Shown here piece after piece: positions 1 through 11,300 of a DNA stretch of 51,320 nt. Location: positions 1 to 51,320 of the forward strand of contig JAJDEG010000547.1 of NCBI GenBank assembly GCA_029259895.1. The letters run 5' to 3'. The notes under the pieces are model-generated. The model had not been told where the DNA came from, ran no database searches, and worked only from the letters and a program-made list of their open reading frames with translations. The stretch comes from Planctomycetota bacterium (GTDB lineage Bacteria > Planctomycetota > Planctomycetia > Pirellulales > PLA5). Each line of letters begins with the position of its first letter. The first letter of the stretch is position 1. Position numbers and translations under genes: made by a program.

Positions 1-2
1 AT

Positions 3-542
3 GTCGACGCCCTACATGCGGCCATCGTGACGTACCTTGGCCGACTTTCTCAACAGCAGCTTAGCGATGCGCAATCCGAGCAACTCCACGACTATCTGGC
101 GGCGGCCAATAACATCGAAAGCATCGGAGACATGGTCGAAACCAATTTGGTCCATGCCGGCACGGAAAGGCTCAAACACCGCATCAGTTTCAGCGCCTCG
201 ACGCGCGAGTTGCTCGTCGCGTTGCACGGTCGTGTGTGCGCCGCAGTGGAAAAGTCGATCGAGACGCTCGTCGATTCGGACGAATCGCTGGCTGACGAAG
301 TGCTGCGGGCCAAGGACGAGATCAGTCGACTGGCCGACAACGCCGAGAATCACCTCGCCCGGCGGCTTACGGCCCATGAGCCAAATCGGCTCGCCGCATT
401 CCGTGTTGAGTCAGAGATCATCGAGTACCTCAAGCGCGTGTACTACTTTGCAAAACGCATCGCCAAGGACGTGGCGGAAAAGGGCACGTCGAGTGCGCCC
501 AGCGAGCCCAACGACGCCGCCGAACTAGTCGCGACGCCGTAG
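3..542 (+). CDS. PhoU-domain C-terminus of a Na/Pi cotransporter-like protein (5' end outside window)
   Basis: Only the C-terminal part is visible. The reading frame is open to the left edge (VDALHAAIVTYLG precedes the first ATG), so the ATG at 27 is probably internal. The roughly 180 visible residues are all helical and carry the PhoU-like pattern AANNIESIGDMVETNL followed by a second helix pair. This is typical of the cytoplasmic C-terminal domain of NptA/YjbB-type sodium-phosphate cotransporters, which import or export inorganic phosphate across the inner membrane. A free PhoU protein is the alternative, since no membrane segments are inside the window. The polyphosphate kinase gene starts 68 bp downstream on the same strand, which supports a role in phosphate balance. 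The last 20 residues are low-complexity and probably disordered. Confidence 0.7.
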   Translation, partial: VDALHAAIVTYLGRLSQQQLSDAQSEQLHDYLAAANNIESIGDMVETNLVHAGTERLKHRISFSASTRELLVALHGRVCAAVEKSIETLVDSDESLADEVLRAKDEISRLADNAENHLARRLTAHEPNRLAAFRVESEIIEYLKRVYYFAKRIAKDVAEKGTSSAPSEPNDAAELVATP

Positions 543-610
543 AACGCAACCCATCGTCGGCGTGCCGCCGGCGAGAAGAAACAAAGACGCGAAACCGCGG
601 GGAACCAACG

Positions 611-1513
611 ATGCCCGAGAAACCGGACAAGAAGAAAACGACGCCACTCCAAAGAAGACGCCGCACGCGATCGGCTCCGTCCGACAACGGCAAGTCAAGC
701 GGCACACCGGCGCCGGCGAAACAACCGAAGAAGCCGAAGAAGCTCGCACGCCAACAGTACGATAAGGCAATCGCAGCAGCGCAAGTCGAACTCGTCAAGC
801 TGCAAGAGTGGGTAAAGCATCGCGGTTTGAAAGTGGTCGTGATCTTCGAAGGCCGCGACGCCTCGGGCAAAGGGGGCGTGATCAGGAGAATCACGTACCG
901 CCTCAACCCGCGCGTCTGTCGCGTCGTCGCGTTGCCTATCCCAAACGATCGTGAAAAAACGCAGTGGTACTTCCAGCGCTACGTTCCCCATCTACCGGCT
1001 GCCGGTGAAATCGTACTTTTCGACCGCAGTTGGTACAACCGAGCGGGCGTCGAGCGGGTGATGGGTTACTGTACGGACGAGGAATACGAGGAGTTCCTCC
1101 GTTCGTGTCCGGAGTTCGAACGGATGTTGATTCGATCCGGGATCATCGTCGTCAAGTATTGGTTCTCGATCGGCCAAAAGGAACAAGATCGCCGCTTTCA
1201 GTCTCGCATCAAGGATCCGCGAAAACGTTGGAAACTGTCGGTTACCGACGTCGCGTCGCGCGAGCGATGGTCGGAATACTCCAGGGCTAAGGACGAAATG
1301 TTCGCCTATACGGACATCAAGCAGGCGCCCTGGTACGTCGTGGAAGCCGACGACAAGAAACGCGCGCGACTGAATTGCATCCATCATTTCTTGAGTCAGA
1401 TCCCATACCGGGCGCTGCGTTCGGAGTCGGTCGAACTCGCGCCGCTCGACGAACGCGCGGCGTACATGCGTCCGCCCATGTCGGACCAGAACTTCGTGCC
1501 GGAGAAGTTTTGA
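611..1513 (+). CDS. ppk2: Polyphosphate kinase 2 family protein
   Basis: PPK2 enzymes transfer phosphate between polyphosphate and nucleotides, usually making NTP or NDP from polyP. The 300-residue length suits a single-domain PPK2. Visible motifs are a Walker A, FEGRDASGKGG (about residue 80), a Walker B-type FDRSWYNRAGVERVMG (about 137) and a basic lid region with DPRKRWKLS (about 200). The first 60 residues are a Lys/Arg/Pro-rich tail, probably disordered. GGGGAA lies about 8 bases before the ATG. The gene follows the phosphate-transport-like gene and precedes a CBS gene on the same strand, so polyP appears linked to energy stress here. Which nucleotide it uses cannot be read from the sequence. 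The family call is secure. Confidence 0.93.
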   Translation: MPEKPDKKKTTPLQRRRRTRSAPSDNGKSSGTPAPAKQPKKPKKLARQQYDKAIAAAQVELVKLQEWVKHRGLKVVVIFEGRDASGKGGVIRRITYRLNPRVCRVVALPIPNDREKTQWYFQRYVPHLPAAGEIVLFDRSWYNRAGVERVMGYCTDEEYEEFLRSCPEFERMLIRSGIIVVKYWFSIGQKEQDRRFQSRIKDPRKRWKLSVTDVASRERWSEYSRAKDEMFAYTDIKQAPWYVVEADDKKRARLNCIHHFLSQIPYRALRSESVELAPLDERAAYMRPPMSDQNFVPEKF

Positions 1514-1640
1514 ATCGAATGAGAAGTGAAGTGCGTCAACGCGCACGTCGCGGCCCGCGTTTCTCGATCTTGCCGTCCGAATGAAGGGAAGCGACTTTTT
1601 TTGCAATTTCCAACGTCGTCAGGAATTTTCAGGAGACTGC

Positions 1641-2123
1641 ATGATGGAAAAGAGCCTGCAAGCACGTAAGGTGGAGGAAGTCATGAGCCGAGACGTGGCA
1701 TCCGTTCACTTTCAGGAAACCGTCCATCAAGCACTGATCTTGATGGTTGAAAATCGACTTTCGGCGTTGCCCGTCGTAGATGGGCGAGACCGCTGCTTAG
1801 GCATCGTGTCGGTCACCGACGTCGTCGCCCTTGCTCGCGAAGTCGACGACGATTTGAGCAACTTGGAACGTGTGAGCGATGTATCGAGTCGGTGGTTGGT
1901 CGGCGAACTGACACAACACGGCATGGATCACCGCAAAGTCGAGGAGCTGATGAGCCGTGGCGTTCAGTCGGTCGGCCCCGGCGCAACGGTTGCCGACGCG
2001 GCCCGCGTCATGCTTGGCCACCACGTCCATCGCCTGCCCGTTATCGATGAGCAACAGCGGTTGCTCGGCATCGTTTCGACGATGGACATCCTGGCCGCGA
2101 TGATCGACGACGAGGCGACGTAG
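1641..2123 (+). CDS. CBS-domain pair protein
   Basis: The protein has 160 residues and consists almost only of two CBS motifs. CBS1 starts at VEEVMSRDVASV and includes LSALPVVDGRDRCLGIVSVTD; CBS2 starts at VEELMSRGVQSV and includes VHRLPVIDEQQRLLGIVSTMD. Paired CBS motifs form a Bateman module that usually binds adenosine nucleotides and senses energy charge. The ORF track starts at 1581, but the ATG at 1641 is preferred because AGGAG lies 5 bases upstream and the added 20 residues look non-coding. It is a stand-alone sensor without a fused effector domain. Its position after ppk2 suggests it belongs to the same stress island. Its partner protein is unknown. Confidence 0.88.
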   Translation: MMEKSLQARKVEEVMSRDVASVHFQETVHQALILMVENRLSALPVVDGRDRCLGIVSVTDVVALAREVDDDLSNLERVSDVSSRWLVGELTQHGMDHRKVEELMSRGVQSVGPGATVADAARVMLGHHVHRLPVIDEQQRLLGIVSTMDILAAMIDDEAT

Positions 2124-2717
2124 CAGCGCACCGCTGAGTTACTATTCCAAAAAACGACGGCAGCGGACGAGACCGCGAGAAACCAACGCGTCGGACATTT
2201 TCGGAACAGGTCACGAACCGCGGGCCAAACAGGTTGAAATTCGACGCACGTGCCAATTGCGGCGGATTGATGTTCGCGCAATTCGTGTGCCGACAACGAC
2301 GGCAAGCCGTCTCGCCGCAGACGAACGAGACGAATCGCAGTACCCCGCATCGACACGGCGTACAGCGAGGCGGCGAACGTACATGAAATCACCTTGCTTC
2401 TTGATTCAATCTTCCATTATTGTGGCGTGTTCGGGAAGTCCGTTTCAGGTTCATCGCCAGTTTCGGGGTGCCGGCCGACCTAGATCGCCAGAAAAAATGC
2501 GACCACCCGACGAACCGTCGTAGCCACAGCCGGTGCCGAATGTGCCCCCTTTTTTGCTTAGCCGTTGACCGTGGAAGATTGTCGCGGTCCCCAACCACCT
2601 AGCGTGCGGTTTCGGCTCAAACGCGGATCTAAGTCGCGTATCGGCTGTGTCGCGGCGTGGAATTCCTTCAGAAATCTTCGACAGTACGTGCCAACCCTAA
2701 GACGTTGAGTAAACTTA
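2124..2717. other. Intergenic region without a convincing gene
   Basis: About 590 bases between the CBS gene and the cyclodeaminase-family gene. The ORFs listed here (for example 2257-2523) are Arg/Ser/Thr-rich, have no ribosome binding site and match no motif I know. I see no T-tailed hairpin and no clear promoter. Some of it is presumably the leader and promoter of the next gene. Confidence 0.5.
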
Positions 2718-3737
2718 ATGCGAGCGATTGAGATCTTGCTGCTCTCGCGTGACGACGTCGTCGCGCTTGCGTTGACGCCGAACGAAGTTGTGTCGGTGGT
2801 CACGGAGGCCCTTTGTGAGCATGCCGCGGGCACCTTTGAAATGCATCCCAAAATTGGCGTGCATCCCACAGGCACCGATCCCGCGAACTTCATCCACGCC
2901 ATGCCGGCCTATTTGCACACCCTTGGCGCCTGCGGGCTCAAATGGGTCGCTGGTTTCGCGAAGAACTACCAGCACGACCTGCCGAACGTGACCGGATTGC
3001 AGGTGTACAACGACACGGAAACGGGCGTTCCGCTGGCCATCATGGATTGCAGCTACCTGACCGGACTGCGAACTGCCGCCGTCAGCGCTATCGTAGCCAA
3101 GCGGTGCGCCCCCCGCGACGCGCATACCTTAGCACTGGTAGGCTGCGGTTTCGAGGGAACAATGCACCTGCGGTTTCTTGCCAACGAGATTCCCACGCTT
3201 CGACATGTGCGGCTTCGCGACGTCCGCCATCAGGCCATGGCGGAACTCAAAGAATGCGCCGCATCATACTTCGATGGCGAGATCGTACTCTGTCCGGACA
3301 ATGAAAGCTGTATCGACGGGGCCGACGTTATCGCGACATGCACCAATGGGGACGAGCAAATCATTCGATCCGAATGGTTCAAAATGGGAGCATTTGCCGT
3401 GGGAATCGAGGGCGGCTGTGCGTACACTGCCGAGGCACTGCACCAAGCAGAAAAGTTTGTCGTTGATGACATCGCTTTGGCCGAGTACTTTGAGCACATC
3501 GGCCGCAACCGCAAGACGGAAGACGGGCGGCCAGATCCCGAATTTCCCGGCGGGTTGCCCAAGGTCTACGCCACTATCGGCGAGCTCGTTGCCGGCAAGA
3601 AACAGGGACGCGATTCGGACCAGGAAAGGATCGTTGCGATTCCGATTGGCATGGCCATTTGCGATGTGGCGCTCGCTCATCTCGTTTACCACACCGCGTT
3701 GGAACGAGGAGTGGGGCACCGTTTTCGACTGGCTTAA
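2718..3737 (+). CDS. Ornithine cyclodeaminase / mu-crystallin family NAD(P)-dependent enzyme
   Basis: The protein has 339 residues, the normal length for this family. The N-terminal half has the substrate-binding signature: LKWVAGFAKN with the conserved lysine, TGLQVYNDTETGVPLAIMD, and YLTGLRTAAVSA. The Rossmann part follows with LALVGCGFEGTMHLRFL (about residue 140), matching the glycine-rich nucleotide-binding turn GxGxxxxxH. Family members catalyse ornithine to proline with loss of ammonia, alanine dehydrogenation, or imine reduction of opine-like compounds; the sequence does not decide between these. No strong Shine-Dalgarno precedes the ATG, so the start is uncertain by a few codons. It seems to be a single-gene unit, followed by a truncated gene on the other strand. 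Confidence 0.88.
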   Translation: MRAIEILLLSRDDVVALALTPNEVVSVVTEALCEHAAGTFEMHPKIGVHPTGTDPANFIHAMPAYLHTLGACGLKWVAGFAKNYQHDLPNVTGLQVYNDTETGVPLAIMDCSYLTGLRTAAVSAIVAKRCAPRDAHTLALVGCGFEGTMHLRFLANEIPTLRHVRLRDVRHQAMAELKECAASYFDGEIVLCPDNESCIDGADVIATCTNGDEQIIRSEWFKMGAFAVGIEGGCAYTAEALHQAEKFVVDDIALAEYFEHIGRNRKTEDGRPDPEFPGGLPKVYATIGELVAGKKQGRDSDQERIVAIPIGMAICDVALAHLVYHTALERGVGHRFRLA

Positions 3738-3788
3738 GCCGGTGCCTAGCGCACTGACCGCGGCTAGGTCGTGCCGAAATAATCACGT

Positions 3789-3803
3789 TGTTGACGGCGG
3801 TGA
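3789..3803 (+). repeat. 15-bp dispersed repeat TGTTGACGGCGGTGA, copy 1
   Basis: Exact copy of a 15-mer also present at 5170 and 14857, always on the plus strand and in or next to gene-poor sequence. Copies 1 and 2 also share most of the next six bases. Its nature is unknown. Confidence 0.45.
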
Positions 3804-3889
3804 TATCGGGCAGGGCGGGAGTACTGTCGCGGCGGACTGGAATGGAAGCGCACATGCGTACAGATGCGTGAGCAGTCAAGATAGAGGCG

Positions 3890-4246
3890 TCAGCGCCGAT
3901 CTTGACCAGCCTCGCCGGGAAGCACGTTCTTGCGGACTTCGCCCGCCATCTTGGCCGCGTCAGTTGGATGATCCACGGTCTTGCCGTCGCCGTACATGTC
4001 GGCGCAGAATGCGATGTAGCCGAGCTTAGCAAGTTGATCGGCTCGTCCGCGAGCGTAGTCGTTGAGGCCCCACCACTCATGCACAACGAGCACGCCCGGT
4101 CGCGGCCCGCTCTTTGCGTCGTCCCAGGCGAGATAACCGATGTATTCTTGGTCGCCGACTTTGTACATCATCTTTTTGGATCGCACTTCCGCGGTCGCCG
4201 CGGACCAAAGGCAAAGCACGAGGAGAATCGGCAGGATGTGTCGCAT
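3890..4246 (-). pseudogene. Truncated secreted dienelactone hydrolase family protein
   Basis: The ORF has 118 residues from MRHILPILLVLCLW, a clear signal peptide (the ATG at 4246 is preferred to the TTG at 4309). It continues with GYLAWDDAKSGPRPGVLVVHEWWGLNDYARGRADQLAKLGY, the N-terminal core of dienelactone hydrolase-fold alpha/beta hydrolases. Family members are about 230-260 residues long, and this one stops after AGEVRKNV. The nucleophile elbow (GxCxGG), the catalytic Asp and the His are all missing, so it cannot be a working hydrolase. The sequence beyond the stop (3738-3889) shows no continuation in any frame, so the 3' half looks deleted or replaced, not merely frameshifted. A short repeat copy sits about 90 bp beyond the break. 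Confidence 0.75.
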
Positions 4247-4725
4247 GGTGAGGCTCTTTCGGAAGCTGGAGGAGCAAATGCCGCCGGTACGGGAATGCCC
4301 GAATCGCACGGCCCCGCCGACATTCTAGGAGTCGCCACGCGGCGTCTCAATCATCCCTGGCTGCCAACTCGGACGGTGAAGCCGCGACGATATCGCGCAC
4401 CGCGTTATCCACGTTCGTTTGCTCCATTGTCGTGCATTCCCGTCCGCTGGCGTCCACTGTGAAGACGGCGAACAGGAAAGCGTCGCCACAGAAATCTTCG
4501 AAGCATCGCAAGCGGAAGATATCACCGTCGCCTCCGATGCGGCTGTACGCTCGTTTTGACCGATTTGATGCATGCAACCGATGCCGTGGATCGGGTGAAC
4601 GACATTGCCGTATTCGCAAACGCGAGTGGGGCATTTTTTGCGCCGAGCGGACGCCTAGCGTCGCCGCCGCACCCTCACGGCGACGAGCGAAAAGGATGAA
4701 TGGCACGTCGACTGGGACACTCAAC

Positions 4726-5175
4726 ATGCACGCCGTACCCACGCCCGAAGACGAAATGCGCACCGCCCTGGAAGCGTTCGAGAACGCGCTAGCGACGCCG
4801 CTCATATCGGGCGAACACGTCGCATGGGTGGACGGCGCAAAAATGTCGTGGCAGGAAGCCGCCACGCAGGTTCAGCGGCAGATCGAGCGAATCCATCCCG
4901 CGCAATACACAAAAATGCTCGAAGCGGATAGCGAACTTGCCGCGCGGATCGAAAAACTGCGCCAAGAAGATGCCACCATCGGCCGGCAGCTAAAACGCAT
5001 CGCGGCCGCGGTCGAGCGACTGCATCGCAAGGCCGCCGCCGAGTACGACGAGGCGCGCACCGACGACGATCGCCGCAGGCTCGTCAACGCCGGTATCTCG
5101 TTCGCCGTAAGAATGCGAAAGCAAGAAGTCGCCGTGAAGACTTGGTTCGTGGAAGCGTTCAATCGGGAATGTTGA
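4726..5175 (+). CDS. Hypothetical helical, coiled-coil protein
   Basis: I do not recognise this family. The ORF opens at 4432, but the first 88-98 codons read as Arg/Ser-rich noise. An in-frame ATG at 4696 has AAAGG directly abutting it, which is too close; the ATG at 4726 has GGGA about 8 bases upstream and is preferred. The resulting 149 residues are charged and almost entirely helical, with heptad-like stretches around AARIEKLRQEDATIGRQLKRIAAAVERLHRKAAAEYDEA and a basic C-terminus. No signal peptide or membrane span is seen. It may be a cytoplasmic dimer or trimer. It stands alone between a pseudogene and the convergent ndvB-like gene, and a 15-bp repeat copy overlaps its stop codon. Confidence 0.55.
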   Translation: MHAVPTPEDEMRTALEAFENALATPLISGEHVAWVDGAKMSWQEAATQVQRQIERIHPAQYTKMLEADSELAARIEKLRQEDATIGRQLKRIAAAVERLHRKAAAEYDEARTDDDRRRLVNAGISFAVRMRKQEVAVKTWFVEAFNREC

Positions 5176-5184
5176 CGGCGGTGA
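5170..5184 (+). repeat. 15-bp dispersed repeat TGTTGACGGCGGTGA, copy 2
   Basis: Overlaps the last codon and the stop of the coiled-coil gene (TGT TGA). It is identical to the copies at 3789 and 14857. Confidence 0.45.
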
Positions 5185-5388
5185 GATCGGCTGCAGGACG
5201 CGGCTCGGCGGCTTACTGAAGCACTATTATCGCAATGCAGCATGACGTGGAATCTGGTCAGAAAACGCTCCCCTGACCGCCTGGACACACGGAAACGCAT
5301 CCCCGATACCTATATTCCATTTCAGCGTGAGTCATTTTTTTCTGCAGACGCCGCCCCAAGGGACAATTTATATTTGTCGCGCCGAATT

Positions 5389-8300
5389 TCATCGCGGACG
5401 TAGGTCGACTTCAACATTGTGATCCTGTCGGTCGTCGACCAGGGTGATGAAACCGTCGGATACCTCGGCCCCATCCAGGACCAGACGGCCAACTGCAGCT
5501 CCGGCGGCGTGGTTATGGATGGTGATGTGGTAGAAGGTTTCGCGATAACGGTAGTGGAGCTTGAAGGTGGTCCAACTCACTGGCAGGCATGGCGTGAAGC
5601 GCAGCTTGTCGACTTCCAGGTGCAGGCCCAAGAGCGACTCCACGATCAATCGGTACATCCAGCCGGCCGATCCCGTGTACCAGGTCCAGCCGCCGCGGCC
5701 CGTATGCGGCTCGACTCCGTAGATGTCGGCAGCCACCACGTATGGTTCGACGCGGTAGGTGGATATCTCGGCCGGCGCGGCGCCATGCGAAATCGGATTG
5801 ATCAATGCGAACAGCTCCCACGCCCGCTCGCTGTCTCCAATCGCGGCCATCGCCATTACGGTCCAAATGGCGCTGTGCGTGTACTGGCCGCCATTTTCGC
5901 GGACGCCGGGCACGTAGCCCTTGATGTAACCGGGGTCCAGGTCTGATTTGTCGAATGGCGGATCGAGCAGCAGGATCAAGCGGGCGTCACGGCGGACAAG
6001 TCGTTTATCGACGCTATCTAATGCCATGTTGGTCCGCTCGTGCGTGCCGGCGCCCGAGAGAATTGACCAGCTTTGCGAGATCGAATCGATCTGGCATTCT
6101 TCGTTCACGGCGGAGCCCAGCGGCCGGCCGTCGTCGAAGTACGCCCGGCGATACCATTGGCCGTCCCAGCCGTGTTTTTCAATATTGCCGCGTAACCGTC
6201 CAGCTTCGATCCGATACCGGTCCGCGAGCGAAGTGTCGCCGCGCCGCCGGGCCAGATCGGCGAATTGCGTGAGTACCTGAAACAAGAAAAACGCCAGCCA
6301 CACACTCTCGCCACGGCCGTGCTGGCCGACAAGGTTCATGCCGTCGTTCCAATCGCCGCAGCCCATGAGCGGCAGCCCGTGTTCGCCAAAGCGCAATCCG
6401 TGATCGAGCGCGCGGAGGCCATGCTCGTATAATGTACCGATGTCGTCGGAAACGTGCGGTAGGTCGAAATGGGACTCTTCGTCGTCGCGCAAGGGGCGCG
6501 CCGTCAAGAACGGGATTCGCTCGTCGAGCACGCCCGTGTCCCCGGTGACGCCGACATAACGACAAATGGCCAGGGGGAGCCAGAGGAAATCGTCGGAGAA
6601 ATGCGTCCGTACACCGCGTCCCTGCGGGGGATGCCACCAGTGCTGCACGTCGCCTTCGCGAAACTGGCGTGAGGCGGCGCGCAGCAGGTGTTCGCGCAGC
6701 AAATTCGGCTGGGAGTACACCAGGGCCATCGCGTCCTGGAGTTGATCGCGGAAGCCGAACGCACCGCCCGATTGATAAAATCCAGAGCGAGCCCACAGGC
6801 GACAGGCCAATGTTTGATAGACGAGCCAACCGTTGGCCAGGAAATTGACGGATGCGTCGGGCGTTTCCAAGTACACGACACCGAGCGTCCGACTCCAATA
6901 GTGCCACACGTCCTCAATCGCCCGGCGGGCACTTTCCACGCTGCCAAACCGTTGCGCCAGGGATCTGGCCTCCACCGCGCCGCGCCCGGCGCCGAGAGTG
7001 AAGGTGATCGTGCGCTCTTGCCCGTCGGCGATCGTCATCGGAGCTTGCAGGGCGACACACGGGTCATACCCTGCGCCGACGCGGCCCGAGAGCCGCACGC
7101 GCCGCATCGCCGCGGGGGATTTCAGTTGGCCATTACGACCGAGAAACTCGGCGCGGTCGCCGGTGAACGTGCGGTTCGTTTCGCTGCAAGTGACAAACGC
7201 GACGCGGTCCCCGAATTCCGGGCTATACACGTTGCGGGCGAGAATCGCGCCGCTCGCCGGATCGGACTCCGTCACCACGTGCGGCATCGACTTACTACGC
7301 GAGTCGCCGAGGACCAGTTCCCAATAGCCGGTGATCGACACCCGCCGTGTTCGCCCCGAGCGGTTGGCGATCTTGAGCTTGTAAAACTTCACTGGCGAGT
7401 CGGTCGCCACATAAACACTTAGCTCCGTCGTCAAACCTTCTTCCGTATAATCGAAAATGCTGTAACCGAATCCGTGCCGCACGACATAGGTATTTTCCCC
7501 GCGCGCAGGCAACGGCGAGGGAGACCAGAAGTGCCCCGACTCTTCATCTCGCAGATAAATGGCTTCGCCGCTGACGTCAGAGACGGGATCGTTATGCCAG
7601 GGGGTAAGCCGGAACTCACGGCTGTTTTCCGCCCACGTGTAAGCGCTACCCCCTTCCGACACGACGGTGCCGAATTGTGCGTTGGCGATCACGTTCACCC
7701 ACGGCGCCGGGGTCGTCTCGCCGGCAACCAGGATCGTTACGTATTCGCGGCCGTCGTGGCTGAAACCGCCCAAGCCGTTGAAGTACGCGAGGTCGTGCCG
7801 CGGGGGCTCATAGAGGATCGGTGCCTCGGGCTGGCGGCGAGTAGGCTTGAGTCGTGGGATCGACACCTCCGCCCGTGCGCGCCGCTCGGCCTGTTCGGCA
7901 AGCGTTCCTCCGTCGTCCAGCAATACGACCCGCGCCACGGTCTGCAGGAGCGTCTGGTCTTCTTCGGACACCTGTTCGCCGCGGCGGATGAAGATGCCGC
8001 CCGGCCGGTCGACGAGCGACGCCTCGGGACTTGCGGCGACGAGATCGACGATCGCTTCCTGCAAGGTTTGCCGATATACCGAATCGTCGTCATTCCAGAT
8101 CACGAGATCGACCGCCAGCCCCTTCAACCGCCAGTAGGCGTGCGCCTGGACGGCCTGGCGAACCAGCGCGATGCGCTCGTGATCGCGAATCCGCACCAGC
8201 AGAATCGGCACATCCCCCGAAATGCCGTAGCCCCACAGACGCGATTGGCCCCGTCGATTCTGGATGAGGATGCTCGCTTTGGCTCGCCGGAGCGCAGAGG

Positions 8301-11300
8301 CATAGATGATCGAGCCGGTCAGGCGGCCGTAGACCTGTGCATCGGCTTCGGAAGTGCTGAGTTGTTGAAGCAAAATATGGCCGTGCGTCCAGGCGAGATC
8401 GAACACGCGATCGGCCAGGTTGGGATCGCGATACTTCTCGGTCAGCGCTTCGACGCCGTCGCGCGACTCGGCGACCCCAGTGACGATGTCGATCCGCACC
8501 GACTCATTGGGCTGCAGCAGTACCGTCTGGCGGATGCACACGACCGGGTCGAGGACCGGTCCTTCGCTGTTGGAAAGGGGCATCGGCCGATCGAGCGCCT
8601 CAGGGGACGCGAGCGTCCGGTGTCTTCCCATGAACCGCATTCGATCGGTCTCATACGACGGCTCGCCAATCGTGGCACCCCGCACCGCCATCATGTGCGT
8701 CAGCCAAGGAGGCCGCTCTTCGGCTGAGCGCGGTCGGCGCGTCGCATAGATCGCCTGCCGGGAGCGGATCAACTCGGTCTGCACGAACAGATTGCTGAAC
8801 GCCGGATGAGCCTCATCCTGCGCTTGCGTTGCCAACACGACCTCGGCATAGCTGGTGACCTCGAGAGTGCAAGGTGTTTCTGCGCGATTCGTCAGCGTAA
8901 CGCGCCGCAACTCGATGTCATCTTCGGGCGATACGCTGATCTGCGTGTAGGTTTCGACCTCGTCATCAATACGGCGGAATTCAGCGCGCGATTGCGTGAA
9001 GATCGCTTCGTACGCCTTGGTGGGCTTCGTCGTCGGCTGCCAGGAGTTGGACCAGACAGCGCCGCTCTCCAAATTCCGCACATAGCAGAAGCTTCCATAG
9101 CTGTCGCGCGTCGCGTCCTCGCGCCAACGCGTCACGGCCAGATCACGCCACCGGCTGTATCCGCCGCCGGCGCTGGTCACGGCGACGTGGTAGCGGCCGT
9201 TGGAGAGCAAATGGGCCTCAATCGTCGCGCTATTGGGATCGGTGAACACGCGCATGCTGCCCGATTCCTCGCCTGAAGCCGCGCGCGTGGCGGTCGTTTC
9301 ACTCGCGTGGGGATAGATCGGTGCCACGGCCGTGGGAACGCGCTCCTGCAGCAGCAGGGTTGCCGCCCGCAACATCGGATCGGCCAAAAAGCGGCGTTGC
9401 ATGGGTTTGTCGCGCAGCGCGTACGCCAGCGACAACAGGATCATCCCTTCGTGATGCGCCATGAACTGCCGCACGGTAACGCGATCGGCGCCGGGCGGCA
9501 TCCGTGAAGGGGTGTAATCGACCGCTTCGTAAAAGCCGTATTCGCCTTGCTGGCCCTCAGCCGCCAGGCGCTCAAGGTTACGGCAGGCCGCTTCCGGCGC
9601 CACCATCAGCGCCAGCGCGCTGGCGTAGGGGGCGATCACCAGGTCTTCCACCAGCCCTCGCTTCAGCCCCAGTCCAGGGACACCAAAGGCCCGATACTGA
9701 TAGGTCTTGTGCTGATCGATGGCGTTGTAGCCAGATTCCGAGATGCCCCACGGCACGCCTCGTTGCCGGCCATATTCGATCTGCCGGCGGACGGCCGAGT
9801 GATAGGTGCGGTCGAGCAGCGTATTCTCATAGTTGGGCATCACCAGCAGCGGCATCAAGTACTCGAACATCGACCCGCTCCAACTCAACAGGGCCGGCGC
9901 GCTCCCCGCGCTGGTGAGCAGTCGGCCCAGTGCAAACCAATGCTGCTGGCCGAAATTCCCCTGGGCGATGACGATGAAGCTCGCTAACCGCGCTTCCGAG
10001 GCGAGCAGATCGTAGAAGCTCGCATCGAGCCGCCGCTCGCTGACGTTGTAGCCGATGGCGAATAACTCGCGTTCGGGGTTGTACAGAAAGCTGAAATCCA
10101 TCTCCGCCAACTCGCGGCATTTCGCGGCCACTTCCGCGAAGATTTGGCTCCTCTCGGCGGCATGCTCCGCGGAGTTGGTCAGCGCGTCCTGCAACTGTTT
10201 GAGCCAATCCTTCGTCTCCGCGGTTGCTGCTGGCAGAGCCGCTTCGACGAGCGGCAGCACCGTGTCCTGCAATCTCACCAAATCGGGAAGCGTGGCGGCA
10301 CGGTCGAGACGCTCGAGGGCCTCGCTCAGGTTGCCGAGCCGGTCGCGTTGTTCACCACAGCCGGAGTCCCACGTCAGAGCCGGAGCAGCAGGAACGGACA
10401 GCCACGCCGCCAGGTGTAGCAGGTCCGCGTGATGATCGCCGCAGGAACGCTCGTAGGCATTTGCCCACCAGGCGAGCATTGCATCACTCCCGGCAGCAGC
10501 GGTCAATTCGACGGCCGCGACGTTCACTTGCGAGAGCAAGGCGTGAGCGGCGGCCAGCGTGGTCGGAGCCCGGTCGAGATCTTCGATCTGTCGTTCCATC
10601 TTGCGCAGCACGTCGGCGCTGACCAGCGGAGCCTCCGTGCCGCGGGCCGCGTCCAGCAGGACTCTCAACGTATCGCTGAGGCCGCCGAACGATCGCGGCG
10701 GCAAAATGCGGGCCTCGCTCAGTTCGGCGAATCCACTGCCCAGCACCAGCAAACTTGCCGCCAGGTTGCCGCTATCGACCGTCGAAACATATTGCGGGTG
10801 CAATGGCGCCAGTGACCGCGTGTGATACCAATTGTAAAAATGTCCCCGATAGCGCTCCATGCGCGACAGCGTTTCCAAAGTGTGCTGCGTCCGTGCCAGC
10901 AGCCGCGCGGCCGAGCAGTAGCCGAAATCGTAAGCCGCCAGGTCGGCAAGCAGCGCCATGCCGATGTTGGTCGGGCTGGTGCGCGGCGCGACCTCCAAAC
11001 CGGAATTCTGTTGGATGTTGTCCGGGGGCAGCCAATTGTCTTCCGCCGTGACGAAGTCCTCGAAAAACCGCCACGTCTTCCGCGACAGCTTTTCAAGAAA
11101 ATGCCGCTGGCTTGCCGAGAACTCCATCGCCCGCCGCGGAGTCGGTTGACTCAGCCACCAGGCGACCAGGGGCGAGGCAATCCAGGCGGCGATCCAAAGT
11201 CCCGCATAGGCTAATACCGGGAGATCGTAAAACGCCAGCACCAGTAATGCCCCGGCGGCCAGCGCGGGCGCGAAAACCATCGAGCGGAAGGTTTCATCGA

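Noticed and set aside
2257-2523. 88-residue ORF after the CBS gene
   Set aside because: Biased Arg/Ser/Thr composition, no ribosome binding site and no motif. Treated as non-coding.
5513-9987. Several long plus-strand ORFs opposite the glucan synthase (for example 7474-8727)
   Set aside because: They follow the high-GC third positions of the minus-strand gene and encode no known motif. Shadows.
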